DNA of 64,000 bases from Micromussa lordhowensis. Taxonomy: Eukaryota; Cnidaria; Anthozoa; Scleractinia; Lobophylliidae. A model generated the notes under the pieces. That model was given only the letters and a program-made list of their open reading frames with translations. It did no database searches and was not told the DNA's origin. Made by a program: the position numbers and the translations under genes. Positions 53,591 through 63,700 of this stretch are shown piece after piece (position 1 is the first letter of the stretch; every line of letters begins with the position of its first letter). Location: positions 26,456,738 to 26,520,737 of the forward strand of contig OZ026600.1 in the NCBI GenBank assembly GCA_964020085.1, written 5' to 3'.

Positions 53591-53824
53591 CCGGGTTGTT
53601 CGAAAGCTGGTTAACGCTAACCAAGGATTAAAAGTTAACCGAAGTATTAATTTTTCTTGTATAAAAATGTTTTCGCTTCCTATTCTTTGTTTAGTTTGAG
53701 ATTATTCAAATTCAAAAGAGAAGGCTAAACAATATAAACAGAAAACCTCTCCGAAAAGTTGCAAAACTGAAATCAAAATTCTCGCTAACACTGGGTTAGC
53801 TTAATCGGGCTTTGAACAACCCGG
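53591..53824. mobile_element. foldback MITE (CCGGGTTGTTC ends)
   Basis: The left end CCGGGTTGTTCGAAAGC and the right end, reverse-complemented, CCGGGTTGTTCAAAGCC are near-identical, followed by TTAACGCTAACC and TTAAGCTAACCCA. It lies in the region downstream of the carrier gene. The AT-rich interior has no coding capacity. Confidence 0.7.
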
Positions 53825-54294
53825 CCCAGGGTGCCAGCCTTGCATTGAATTCCTCCAAATGGGCATGTTTAAAATGCAAAATGGCAAAATAAAGAAATGA
53901 CACTACTGTAACCTAATAGTACTCCAGGTAGCCTAAATAGCACTTAGGTGAGCCCAAATATCACTAACTCAAGAGTGGCTAAGCTCTCAGTAATAATAAT
54001 ATTATTATAGGAATTAACCCTTACAGACACTCCTCTCCAACATTGACCCTTCCTGTAGTGCTATTTAGCTATTTTGCCATTTTGTGTTGTAATCATGCCT
54101 CCTCCACATTTTCCCACCCTTCAATTGATCTCTTTGCTCAGTTATAAACATTTTTGCCTAGTTTGTGTACCTAACCATTGATGCTCAAACACTGCATGGG
54201 GTTGTATTGATCTCATTACCCCACACTCCCACAATTTAACTAACCAACCCATAAACTATTCAACAAATTGATACAGTCATGAAATAATTCATTA

Positions 54295-54993
54295 CTAAGC
54301 AAATTCAAGTTGTTTCTCACGGTTTCTAGCAAGTCTAAGAGTTACTGTAACAGTTGCGAAGGTTGCTGCATTGGTTGGGAAAGCTCTAAAAATTGTAGCA
54401 GTTAGACCATGCGAAAATGCCCTCAAACCACCACTTCTGTAAGTTTTACGAACACAATCCAACATGCCATGATATTTACGCTTCCTTCCACTTTCATCTG
54501 CCTGTAATCTTGATTTCACAACATCTATTGGGTAAGTAACAATCCACGAGGAAATTCCACTCAATCCGCCGGCCATCAGTATTGCCAGAGGTCCAATACA
54601 ATCTATGTTGTCCCCTTCAGACCTCAGTGTGTGGCATAATAATTCAAATGTTCCAAAGTAGATAGCAAAGGCAGGGGTTTCTCGCAGTAGAGTCAAGGTC
54701 ATCCCCTTGTAACAGCCTTTAACACCATTTTGTTGGTATATTTTTAGCAAGCAATCAAATGAGCCTTGGTATGCTTTCTTAGCAGAGCTTTGAACTTGCA
54801 CACGAGTTTTTGCTAATTCCATTGGACAACACACAATTGACTGAACGGCACCTGCAATTCCTCCAGCAATGCACTGACTGGATAACCCTGGCTCCAGCAG
54901 ACGAGATAGATTACCTTGGACTCCAAAAATGATAGCATTTATGAGGCCTACGCCGGCCATTGGAGAGAGCATCCCTTTGTACAAACCAAACAC
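54295..54993 (-). CDS. SLC25A29: SLC25A29-like mitochondrial carrier, C-terminal exon (partial gene)
   Basis: Carriers of this type exchange small metabolites across the inner mitochondrial membrane; SLC25A29 is known for basic amino acids and is close to the carnitine/acylcarnitine carrier. The exon encodes about 232 aa and holds two of the three repeats. It has the second signature PMELAKTRVQVQ and the third YPIDVVKSRLQAD, plus GLYKGMLSP, LRETPAFAIYFGTFE and NAATFATVTV. Stretches such as INAIIFGVQGN and CCPMELAKTR favour SLC25A29 over other subfamilies, but substrate is not proven by this. The acceptor TTGTAACAG ends at 54994 and the first codon is GTG, so this is an internal or final exon and not a start. 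The first repeat (about 60-70 aa) should lie at higher coordinates; I could not find it before the window end. Confidence 0.85.
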   Translation of the reverse strand: MFGLYKGMLSPMAGVGLINAIIFGVQGNLSRLLEPGLSSQCIAGGIAGAVQSIVCCPMELAKTRVQVQSSAKKAYQGSFDCLLKIYQQNGVKGCYKGMTLTLLRETPAFAIYFGTFELLCHTLRSEGDNIDCIGPLAILMAGGLSGISSWIVTYPIDVVKSRLQADESGRKRKYHGMLDCVRKTYRSGGLRAFSHGLTATIFRAFPTNAATFATVTVTLRLARNREKQLEFA

Positions 54994-55267
54994 CTGTTAC
55001 AAGAGAACAATAAATGGCACAAGAAACAAACAGGTGTCATTAATATAAAATATGACCAGAAGTTAACCCTTAGATAAGAAGAGAGTGGCCAAGATCAATT
55101 TTTTGTTCTATAACACTAGTGAAATACCAGGATTTAACCTTTTATAAAAACTCATATCTTCCTCGAGTGCAGTGAACATACTATTTTTATCTTTCATGTG
55201 TGAGGATATTGAAAAGATCACCATTGCCATGGTTACATAAAAACAAACTGAACGTAGATGTGGTGCT

Positions 55268-55436
55268 GTGTGATCAAAATGTCATCGAATATTCCTTGGA
55301 TATCTTCAGTTATCTTCAGAAATCTTCGAACATTTTCGTAAAATGTTCGGAAATGTTTGTCTGGCCTTCTGACAACTTTTGGAGAATCTTTGGAAATCTT
55401 TGGAAAGTGTTAAGAAATCTTTGGAAAATTGTATTA
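55268..55436 (+). repeat. loose tandem repeats of AATCTTTGGA
   Basis: Several copies of AATCTTTGGA or close variants (ATCTTCAG, AATCTTCGAA) recur at about 10-12 bp steps. It is a degenerate short-period minisatellite. Confidence 0.45.
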
Positions 55437-55484
55437 AAAGTCATCATTAGTATGTTTGTATAATAAACAGAACATTACATGCCC

Positions 55485-55600
55485 GGTTTTGGATACAAAT
55501 TTTATCTTCACATGTTCAACTCGATATCTCACGAGCGAGTGCAGCAAGATATCGAGGTGAACACTCAAAGATAAAATTCATATCCACACACAGGCATATA
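55485..55600. mobile_element. foldback repeat centred on CTCGATATCTC
   Basis: The left arm GGATACAAATTTTATCTTCA and the right arm, reverse-complemented, GGATATGAATTTTATCTTTG are inverted, and CTCGATATCT is inverted near the centre. The minus-strand frame at 55565-55765 (beginning MIIQKVTFVCF, ending YYMPVCGYEFYL) overlaps the arm and looks repeat-borne. Confidence 0.5.
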
Positions 55601-56701
55601 ATAGTCTTTTTTCAATACAAAATCATTGCACTTGTAATTAAGTATACAGAAATGATCTGTAGGTTTTCTGGTTCGAAAATGTGGGAATCTATACCCCTCA
55701 GAATCAAGTATTTGCCTAACAATATCTTTACGAAAGCATACAAATGTCACCTTCTGAATAATCAAACTTGATTTTGATGCTGGTACCGGTGTGTTTTATT
55801 TTGCTGTTTAGTTATGTAGCTGTATTAGTGTGAATGTTGTATGTTGTAGGTTGTAATGTAGTGAACGTAAAACTAACTTAGCTGAATTAATTTTTTTTAT
55901 GCTGCCATTTTCTTTTTTTGTGGCAGTGTCCAACCAGAAAGCTCAACTTTGGTCACTGCTCGCATATGAATTTCATTTCTTTATGGCTTATTATTTCTTA
56001 ATATTTTACTGTCATTATTTTCCATTTTAAGCCTGTATGTAGTATGATCCCTTGCCCATCGGGCAAGTGAGAATGAAAAGGTAATTGTCCCGGACAACCA
56101 GATGGCATGAGTCCTGGTATAGAATGTGTCTAAACGCCCTTTATAGTGTAAATAAAAAATTGAATTAAACCCACTGAGAGGAAAACAGTTGAATTTTCCT
56201 AGCCTGTACAACAAGAAATGTCAGAAGGACAGTAAAGAGATGGTATGTTCACAAAATCTGTTCTGCTGAATGCAGTTTTAAAAAATGTTTTCTAGCCTTA
56301 AATTTACTGCAAAACTGTAAAGGGATTATCTAGAACATTCACAGATATCTTAAGGCAAATAACACAAGATGTTTTCTTTAACAAAACCTTTCTGTGTCAG
56401 TTATTTTTTAAAATCTAATTTTTGGCACTACGTTATGTGTTATAGAAAATTGAAAGAATGAAAAAAAACATCTTACAAAACCTTGTTTAACCTTTTGAAT
56501 CCGAATCTGAAAGTTCTCTCATGCTCCAAAAATAATCATGACCAAGCAATCACAGTTAAATGATGGCATCTACTAAATACAAGGTACTTGCATCACATTA
56601 GGACAATGCGGAAAAAGTAGTCAGATCTTTGAAAGGGCTATTGGAATCTACAAAGAAAAATGGGGTTAGCCAAATCTTAAAACTGCTTGGCAGGGCTTTC
56701 A

Positions 56702-57366
56702 TTAAGGGCCGTAACCTGTTACAGTGAGTGTCCTTGATGAGCCAGCGATGTTATGGCTGAACTTGCCTGTTCTTGCCTTTTCTGTAACATAAAACCATTT
56801 TTGGTATGTTTTTAATACAACAAAATCTGTGCCTGTTGCATTTTTCCCTGTCACCTCCCTAGTAAGTAAGACACACTTGTTTTGTGAGCGCACTATGCCA
56901 TCTGCAGATACGTGTTTACAATTGGATTTCAGTATAATTTTCGACAGAATACAGCTAGTTTTTCAGCTGGGAGCTGTTAACAGTTACAGGGGGTTTATTA
57001 GAAGCCGGGACCCGGGTACCGGCACCCATGTACTCTGAGTACAGTACCCGCCTTCACAAAAATGAGGTATTAAGTGGACAAATAGAAGATTTATCAAAAC
57101 TCAGACTAACCGAAACATCTTTCCACAATTCTCCCGCTTTGCTAGCATAAGTTAGTTAACCAGGAATTGCATCCTCCGAATTAAAGTCCTTTTTTCATGT
57201 AAAGTAATATTTCTGTGTCCGGATAAACGAGGGTTTTGTCAAGCAAAGTAATAAATTTCAAAGTTTGATCGCATCGCGTGTCTTCGCAAAATGCATCGCC
57301 TACGATATCACAGTAGTTACCAGGACCCCCTCTTGTCAGCTGTTGCATAACATTTGCACGTGACAT
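56702..57366 (-). pseudogene. unrecognised divergent gene of two coding blocks, apparently broken
   Basis: The first block starts at ATG 57366 and encodes 61 aa with four cysteines (GGPGNYCDIVGDAFCED, then CDQTLKF) before a stop at 57181. Downstream of it another frame on the same strand reads KKDFNSEDAIPG, a stop, then LTYASKAGELWKDVS before GTTAGT near 57092, as if one frameshift and one stop had been acquired. A second block, about 56914-56702, follows an acceptor (ATCTGCAG) and encodes GIVRSQNKCVLLTREVTGKN and more, ending TLTVTGYGP with a stop 11 bases from the CAGGG end at 56691. Composition looks like real protein, but I know no family. Only 31 bp separate its ATG from the transposase ATG on the other strand. 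It may be a partner gene of the hAT element or a separate host gene; joining of the two blocks is inference. Confidence 0.4.
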
Positions 57367-57397
57367 TTCACACGACTGAAAAGCACATGGTTTTAAA
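57367..57397. promoter_or_regulatory. 31-bp spacer between divergent start codons
   Basis: The unknown minus-strand gene starts at 57366 and the transposase first exon at 57398, so any bidirectional promoter must overlap one or both transcribed regions. The spacer includes GGTTTTAAA on the plus side. No clear TATA box is visible. Confidence 0.3.
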
Positions 57398-59999
57398 ATG
57401 GCTGCGACGAATAAAAGATCTGCTCAAGGCGTCCTTGACAATTTTTTTGTCGTTTCAAAGAAGTCAAAAGGTGAGTTCTTAATGCTTCACGCAAGTCATT
57501 TCTTCAACATAATCAACTTGCACTGGCGGATATAAATAAAATATTTGCATGTCTAAAGAGTCGGTGAACCGCGACGACCTTTCAATATAAACAAATCATC
57601 AAAATCGCCCTTCTTGAAAACTTTTGTTCGCCACCGATTTCGCCGCTTTGTTTACTTCTTTTCGCCCTGACTACTAGGCCCCTGTGTCTCCGAAGATGCA
57701 TACAAAATATAACTAATCAAAGACTGGCTCTTCTTTGCTTATTGTGAGAACCCTGAGAGCTTTCAAGCCCGCAGAATTACTAACAGTTCAAAAAAACAAA
57801 CACTGCGTGCGAGTGCGCGCCTGGATATTGTCCGAGGAACATTGCAGATTGCTTTCAGTTTTTTTGACAGAGGAGTCAGTTAAAATTTTAAGGAAAAGTG
57901 TTAAGGTTTGCACTGTTTCAAGCGCTTAATTTTCGTGATATTGTTTTTTTTTTAAGTGGGTTTTTGACTGAAGATATGAAACCTAGCTTGTGTACACATA
58001 CAGTTTTTATGATTCTTCCAAAACTTATGAAACAAACGACACAAAAAAAAACTACAAAAAGGTAAACGTAATTCTGCAATGGAAACCTGCAAAAAATGCG
58101 AACTCAGCACATGCGACAAGGTGAGGCGTATTTTTTTTTGTAATTTGTTTTATTTTTTTTTTTGCAACACATTTCACTACTTACATTACGTACAATGTGT
58201 ACATTACGACTCTTGCAATACATGGTATCAATTACACTTACAATAACTTGGTAAGGTGAGGCTTATGCATTGTTATATTGAACACTTCTTTGGCAGACAA
58301 TTCAACCATGCCTTCGGTACAAGAGGCTACTGGACAGGCAGAAACACAGTCTTCTAATGAAGCAGTCTCAGATGCGTCACAGCGAGTAGAAAAAACTCGT
58401 GGGACAAATGTTTCTAAAGCAATAGCAGATGACATTATGTTATCAGAAATAGAGAGATGTGGACTTGCTAACCTACACAACCACTATGAGTGCAAACAAA
58501 AAAGCTGCGAAGATTTCTCAGAAGAAGAAGAGGCCAGGCAGAAGAAGCTGAAGAAGAGACGATTTCATCACAGCTGGGTTGAAGAAAGAGAACTAGCCTA
58601 TGATAACACCACAGGCATTTGGTGGCTTCTTTTCTCAGAAAACCAAGGCATGTTTTGTTTTCTTTGCTGCAAACATAAAACTTTGAACACTCAGAACAAT
58701 GCTGCAGTATTCAGCACTACACCCAGCACAAGATACAGGAAAGAGGCCATCAGAGAACATTCTTTAACCAAAATGCATGAAGCTGCTGTGGGAGCTGAAA
58801 TGAAGCAGAGGGTGTCAATGTTTCATCAACAGTATGAAGAAAAGAAAGCAGTTTGCACTGATGTATTGTACAATGCTTTTGCAGCCTTGTACTGGTTAGC
58901 AAAGGAGGCAGACTTTGCCAATGTTAAGTTTTTCTCTTTGCTAAATCTGTTCCGTGCTGTTGGCCTAGACAAAATGCAGCATTTTAACCACAAATCTCCT
59001 GCTGCAGTGAGAGAAATGTACCTGACAAGTGGAAATGTGGTCAAGAACATGATTATAGAAGAAATAAAAAAAGCAGGGTCTTATGGCCTTCTAATTGACG
59101 AAGTAACAGACATTGCTGTTACTGAGCAATTAATAACATTCGTGCAGTTTTGGAACAGCACTTCTGGTGGCACAGAGATTAAGTTTCTTAGTGCTAATGA
59201 TCTCCTTGTTGAATCTGATTCTGCAAATGCAGAAACCATAACAAGCACTCTTGTAAAGGAGTTAAATCAGTGTAACTTGCCAGTTGGAAAGCTCAATGGC
59301 CTTTGCACGGATGGAGCATCAGTGATGACCGGAAAAACCAGTGGGGTAGCCACCAGACTCAAAGAGTTAAACAAACACCTTGTCAGCATTCACTGCATCT
59401 GCCATAAATTGTCACTTGCTTGCTGTGACACTAATGATGAGATCGCATACATGCAAGAAGTTGAGAGATGGCTTTTCCAGGTCTGGAAATTTTTTGAAAA
59501 TTCCCCCAAACGACTTGCAGCATATCTAAAGACCCAACTTTTTGTGAAAAAGCTGCAAGAGCCTTCTAAAGAGGCTAAAGATAAGTGTGTCCGTAGACTT
59601 GCTAAAGCTACTCGTACGAGGTGGCTCTCTCTGGGCAAGGCTGTAGAGGGTGTACATAAGGATTACATACCCCTCATGCTTACACTAAGGCAACTTGACC
59701 AGAAAGATGCCCAAGCATCAGGTCTTCTTGGAAAAATGTACAAAGTGAAATTCATTGGGGTGGTAACAGTCATGCATCACGTTCTTCCTGCTCTCAACAG
59801 ACTCAGCTGCACCTTCCAAGAAGGAAAAATTTCCTTCTCCCATATAAAGCCAGCAATTCAGAAGTGTATTGACGATCTTGACAAGATTGTCCAGACGGGA
59901 GTTCCAGTCACCGAGTTTCTTAGAGATCGATCACCTGGAGGCAGACTGGAAGAAGCTGATCTCATTGTAATGGATATGATAGTCTGTGTTCTAAGATAG

Positions 60000-60463
60000 G
60001 TTACTCATTAAGTTGTAGACGGAAACAAGATATGCTTTTAATAATTTTTAAAGCCCTCAATAACAGTATGCCTCAGTACATTCAATCTTTATTTAATATA
60101 AGAGAAAATAAGAAAAATCTCAGGGGCAATAATAAACTTGTTTTACCTGTAGCTAAGACCACGACTTATGGACTCAAATCAACATCGTACATTGCTGCTA
60201 AGGCGTGGAATGCCTTACCTGATAATTTAAGATCAGTGGCCGATTTTGCCCGTTTCAGGAAAGAGCTAAGAAAGCTCAGGAACTTGTAATTTTTTTTTTT
60301 TTTCTCCATAGTTTATATACCCTAAGTTTTTTTTTTTTTTTCCTGTAGATAGTTCTATTTATTTATTTTCTCGGTATATTAGCATTTGTAATTGCTAGAG
60401 GCCTAATAAGCCTCATCTTTAACCGAGGTTAAATAAAGTCATTCATTCATTCATTCATTCATT
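60000..60463 (+). mobile_element. 5'-truncated LINE tail inserted in the transposase gene
   Basis: The segment encodes the last part of a reverse-transcriptase ORF (LLIIFKALNNSMPQYIQSLF, then TTTYGLKSTSYIAAKAWNAL), ending in a stop at 60289. An AT-rich 3' tail has two T runs, an AATAAAG signal at 60432, and six TCAT/CATT units at 60440-60463. Such a peptide followed by a short tandem tail is typical of CR1/L2-type LINEs. Flanking target duplication is not evident, which is common for this type. It follows the host coding strand. Confidence 0.75.
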
Positions 60464-60961
60464 GCTTCTGATGGAAATAAGCTGTTTCTCACCAATTTCC
60501 TGGTGAAATATGTCAATTCACTGAAAAAAAGCTTAAACAGCAGATTTCCCACGCTTCCTCTCCTGTCTGCTTTTAGCATATTCGACCCTGCACTAGTTCC
60601 AGAAAGGGGCCAGCCGGGATTTAGGGATTATGGCAGTGCATCAGTGAAACTCTTGGCTGAGCAGTTCTTTGATGAAGACAGCAACAAAAGGCAGCTGATG
60701 GATGAGTGGCAGGTATTCAAGTACGACTTGGCAAAATGGAAGAATGAGCTGCCTGAGGAAGTTAGAAAGCCCCCTGGTGGGAGCAAGCCTACAGTCACTT
60801 CAACTGACTGGTGCCTCCAGAAGCTAATGTTCATGAAGGACCTGGTTCCATTTAATCTTCCACTGGTTGCAAAGGTGGCAGAGGCAGTGATTTCTCTTCC
60901 AGTCTCAAATGGATGGCCTGAAAGGGGTGCCAGTTCTTTAAGACTGATGAAGACAAGACTT

Positions 60962-60964
60962 TGA
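60962..60964 (+). other. in-frame TGA consistent with CpG decay of CGA
   Basis: The codons around it read AAG ACA AGA CTT TGA AGT AGG ATG AAG, and the same frame stays open on both sides for over 100 codons. A C-to-T change in CGA (Arg) would give this TGA, the commonest decay path at methylated CpG. This supports an old inactive copy. Confidence 0.6.
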
Positions 60965-61403
60965 AGTAGGATGAAGAATGACATGCTCAACGCCCTACTA
61001 CACATTCTCATTAATGGTCCAAAAGTGGGAAGTAAGGAATTTGAAGAAGTAATTGATGTTTCTGTTAGAGCTTGGTTAGCTGCAAAACCACGGCGACAGT
61101 GTCCTCCAAAGTTTGTCAGCACACCAGTGGTTGCCAACTCAGGTGATATAAGTGAGAACTTTGTAACTGTGCAGGATGCTGGTGTACAGACGGAGGATGA
61201 CAGTGTCATGCCAAGTCACCTTTCAATTTCAGAGGAAGTTGATGCAACTTCCAAAGAACTGGAGCTACCTGCAGATGATGGTGATGATTCAGATTATGGC
61301 TCTGATTTCGATGAATTTTAGTTTCTGACACTGTTTATTTGTAAACAAAGTAAACAATATAAGCCAATGAGTTAGATTTAATATAATTATTCATGTTATG
61401 GAT

Positions 61404-61640
61404 TTAGTGAATTCCCTGAGTCTGCGAACAGTTGCAGTAGTGTTTTAATGAAGTCACAATGCTTGTCAGCTTAGTAAATTCTCTGAGGCTGTGAAGAGTT
61501 ACAGTACCATTTTAATGAAGTCACAATGCTTGTAAATTTCGTAAATTGTGAACAGTTACAGTTGTGTTTTAAATAAGGAACAATGTTTGTCAATTTAGTT
61601 AATTCTCTGAGGCTGTGAACAGTTGCAATATTGTTTTTCA
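61404..61640 (+). repeat. four 67-bp tandem repeats in the transposase 3' region
   Basis: Units start at 61404, 61471, 61538 and 61595 with TTAGTRAATTCYCTGAG-like sequence and share GAACAGTTRCAGT and AATGAAGTCACAATGCTTGT. The third unit lacks 10 bases (CTCTGAGGCT), shortening the spacing to 57. The fourth is partial. The array lies between the last stop and the 3' end of the hAT element. Confidence 0.75.
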
Positions 61641-61740
61641 TATAGTCACTTTGTGCTAGTGGGTAAAACCTCCTTAAATTATTCACAATTTGTGTTTGCA
61701 AAATGAGGATGTAGAATGATAAATTTCCACCTCAGATTTT

Positions 61741-61869
61741 AAAAATTTTCCGGGGGAGCATGCCCCCGGACCCCCCTAGCGGCTCGGGCCTTTGGCCCTC
61801 GTGTCGGTGGGGGTGCCCGCTTACTCTAACACAAGAACCCTCCTACTTCAAAAGTTAATGAAACCCCTG
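61741..61869 (+). repeat. subterminal GC-rich hairpin and 3' end of the hAT element
   Basis: TTCCGGGGGAGCATGCCCCC is a strong palindrome, followed by GGACCCCCCTAGCGGCTCGG and then the terminal CATTAACTTTTGAAG-type end, read on the other strand. The same hairpin phrase occurs in the small hAT MITE at 36237. Confidence 0.6.
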
Positions 61870-62998
61870 AGTTAGTGCTTAATGATAGGCTGCTTTCCTG
61901 GCATTCCTGGTTTTAGAACAGGTTCATTAAACTTGATTTGGTTACAGTAGGAAAATTTTGCTTTCATTTTAGTCGTGTACTTGGTAGCGTAGTTGATTAC
62001 GTCAATGTCAACCCTAGCACGCACGTGGAGTCTAAATCATGCCTTGCGTGATGCGCATAGCGTGTGTGCACTAACAATAGTAGGCACCGTCCTTGATAAA
62101 AGCAATCAGTTACTATATTTATTACATGACTGAGCAGATTGGGCTGAGAGCAGGACAATTTGTTATTCTTTTTAATCTGCACTGCAGCATAAAGTAATAC
62201 AGGCACATTTGTAACTTCCTCAGCAGGGTCCAAAAGTGAAACCAGCTGGTCGCCAATGTGACTGAAAAGTGAATGTTGGCGGTCAGAATTTTGAGGCTAG
62301 TTGCTATTAGGCAACTAACTCTTGGCATCTTGAACAGGAGCTCAAGCAATTGGTTTCGTTTTAAATTGAAAAACTGTTAAGCAAGAAACTTACCCCTTGT
62401 CTCTTTGAAGTTTTTAACTTCCATAGAAAATAATTTAGATCAAGAATGAAGGTAACATTGCTGTTAATGACCCCCAAAACAGTTATAATCCACGTACTGT
62501 GATCGACATTTAGCGCCACCAAGTTTTCAGTGGTTTCAACTGCCAGCCATACCATGGGTGCATGGCAGAAACAAGTGCTTTCCTTTTGAGCAACATGGCT
62601 GCTTGCTTCATGCATGGCTCTGGAATGGCATGCATTGAAGAAAATGGTGTTAAGTCTTGGAAAACTTTGCATTTTTGTGTTTTGTTGAGAAGGAAAAATT
62701 TTATTGACACTTTTTGGCAACCACACCTGGCAACTGAGAGCAATTGCAGAATACCCCACCACTTCATATACATGTGTCAGTGTGCTTTGAAGAACAATGT
62801 ATATAACATTATAATTCAACAAATTGTAACACTATCCAAATATGGTCATGATGCTCTCAATATCTGTCATCCGTAGGTAACAGATATCTGGCGGTATACG
62901 TAGCTTCGTACGTGGGAAGGAAAAGTGAAGTGAGAAAACGTCGACAGAGAGATTTACAAGGATATAGGCTGTTTTGTTATCAATTTGTTGAATAATAA
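61870..62998. other. stretch without recognised gene
   Basis: Open frames on both strands are short and overlap each other without family resemblance. No bounded repeat was recognised. Confidence 0.45.
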
Positions 62999-63116
62999 AA
63001 CAATTATCCTGCTCAATCTCGCGGAATATCGTCTGATTTCAGCCGACTTGGCGGACTACGGCCTCGTCGGCTAAGTATCAGACGATATTCTGCGTGATTT
63101 CGCAGGATAATTGTTA
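62999..63116. mobile_element. foldback MITE (ACAATTATCCTGC ends)
   Basis: ACAATTATCCTGCTCAATCT on the left is inverted by the reverse complement of the right end (ACAATTATCCTGCGAAATCA). GAATATCGTCTGAT and GCCGAC are also inverted towards a CGGACTACGGCC-type centre. Confidence 0.75.
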
Positions 63117-63136
63117 AATAGTTGCTATTCTTATTC

Positions 63137-63700
63137 AGTTCAGTTTCAGTTCAGCTTCAGTTCAGTTTCAGTTCAGTTTTTTTATTATTGCACACTGTTT
63201 ACAGAAAAAAAATTAAAAAAAACACGATTTACAACAATATAGGACGAATAAATACAAATAGAAATTAACTAGACAATACAATAATTATTTAATTGTGCAC
63301 AGTGACCAAAGTAGCCAAGGGGCTTTCGAGTTGGCCACTGTCATGTAGATTTAAGTTGGCGATTGCCGCATGTTACGTTACGTTAAAAGACGATATTACA
63401 ATCATAAGAGAAGGAAAGACATATATACATGTAAGCTCAAATAAAAGAAACGATGTCCTGATATCATACAACATTATTTTACACAGCTAGCAGTTAAACT
63501 ATGGTCAGTTTTGAGTAGTCAATAAGAATTTTTTATATTGCTTTTTGAAGAGCAAGTATGGAAAACATTTAAGTTCTAACGGGACAGATTCCCAGATTTT
63601 TACCGCGGAGAATTTAAATGTAGATACCCCATAATTGGTGCGTACTGATGGCTTAAAGAAATTTTGTTACTGGATAGCTAAGTGCACTGAGGTTGTGATG
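63137..63700 (-). mobile_element. LINE 3' end with degenerate (TTCAGTTCAGT)n tail
   Basis: On the minus strand 63505-63657 reads FFKPSVRTNYGVSTFKFSAV, then KIWESVPLELK, the typical last residues of a CR1/L2-like reverse-transcriptase ORF, ending in a TGA at 63505. A few hundred bases later come about five units of an 11-bp repeat (TTCAGTTCAGT on the plus strand), at 63137-63178. A stop just upstream of the readable part shows decay. The rest of the element, if present, may continue past the window end. Confidence 0.6.

Larger units (their letters stand above)
57398..61321 (+). pseudogene. hAT-family transposase-like gene with N-terminal PIP-like box, disrupted
   Basis: Exon 1 (57398-57470) encodes 24 codons with QGVLDNFF at residues 10-17 then SKKSK, and ends in a GTGAGT donor. 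It joins in phase to exon 2 at 58297 after TTTGGCAG. The protein then has an acidic/basic linker (HHSWVEERE), a TTF-type finger (CFLCCKHK ... EHSLTKMHEAA), the hAT core LLIDEVTDIAVTEQL and GLCTDGASVMTGKTSG with HCICHKLSLAC, and RTRWLSLGKAV. At about 60000 a LINE tail interrupts the frame. Coding resumes at 60464 (ASDGNKLFL) in another frame and reaches a TGA at 60962, after which the same frame continues (SRMKNDMLNALLHIL) to 61321. Without these lesions it would be about 875 aa. The layout resembles vertebrate ZNF862/KIAA1586/C17orf113-type hAT derivatives. If expressed, only a truncated protein ending near 59999 could be made. Confidence 0.8.
56691..61869. mobile_element. hAT-superfamily DNA transposon (candidate full-length, broken)
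   Basis: The right end, read inward, is CAGGGGTTTCATTAACTT. On the left two candidate ends fit: CAGGGCTTTCATTAAGGGCC at 56691 (14 of the first 15 bases match, but no flanking duplication) and CAGGGGGTTTATTAGAAGCC at 56987 (12 of 14 match, and the five bases AGTTA abut both this end and the right end). CAGGG-type ends and a TTF-finger/RNase-H-like transposase are characteristic of hAT elements; a subset is known to duplicate five bases. Between the ends lie the transposase pseudogene, a divergent unrecognised gene, a LINE tail and a 67-bp tandem array. I cannot decide between the two left ends from this single copy. Confidence 0.65.

Noticed and set aside
56979..56994. Eight-base target duplication at the hAT ends
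   Set aside because: The eight bases on each side do not match for either left end; only five (AGTTA) match for the end at 56987.
60628..61209. 193-codon minus-strand frame
   Set aside because: It is the antisense shadow of the transposase C-terminal part, whose plus-strand frame is clearly the coding one.
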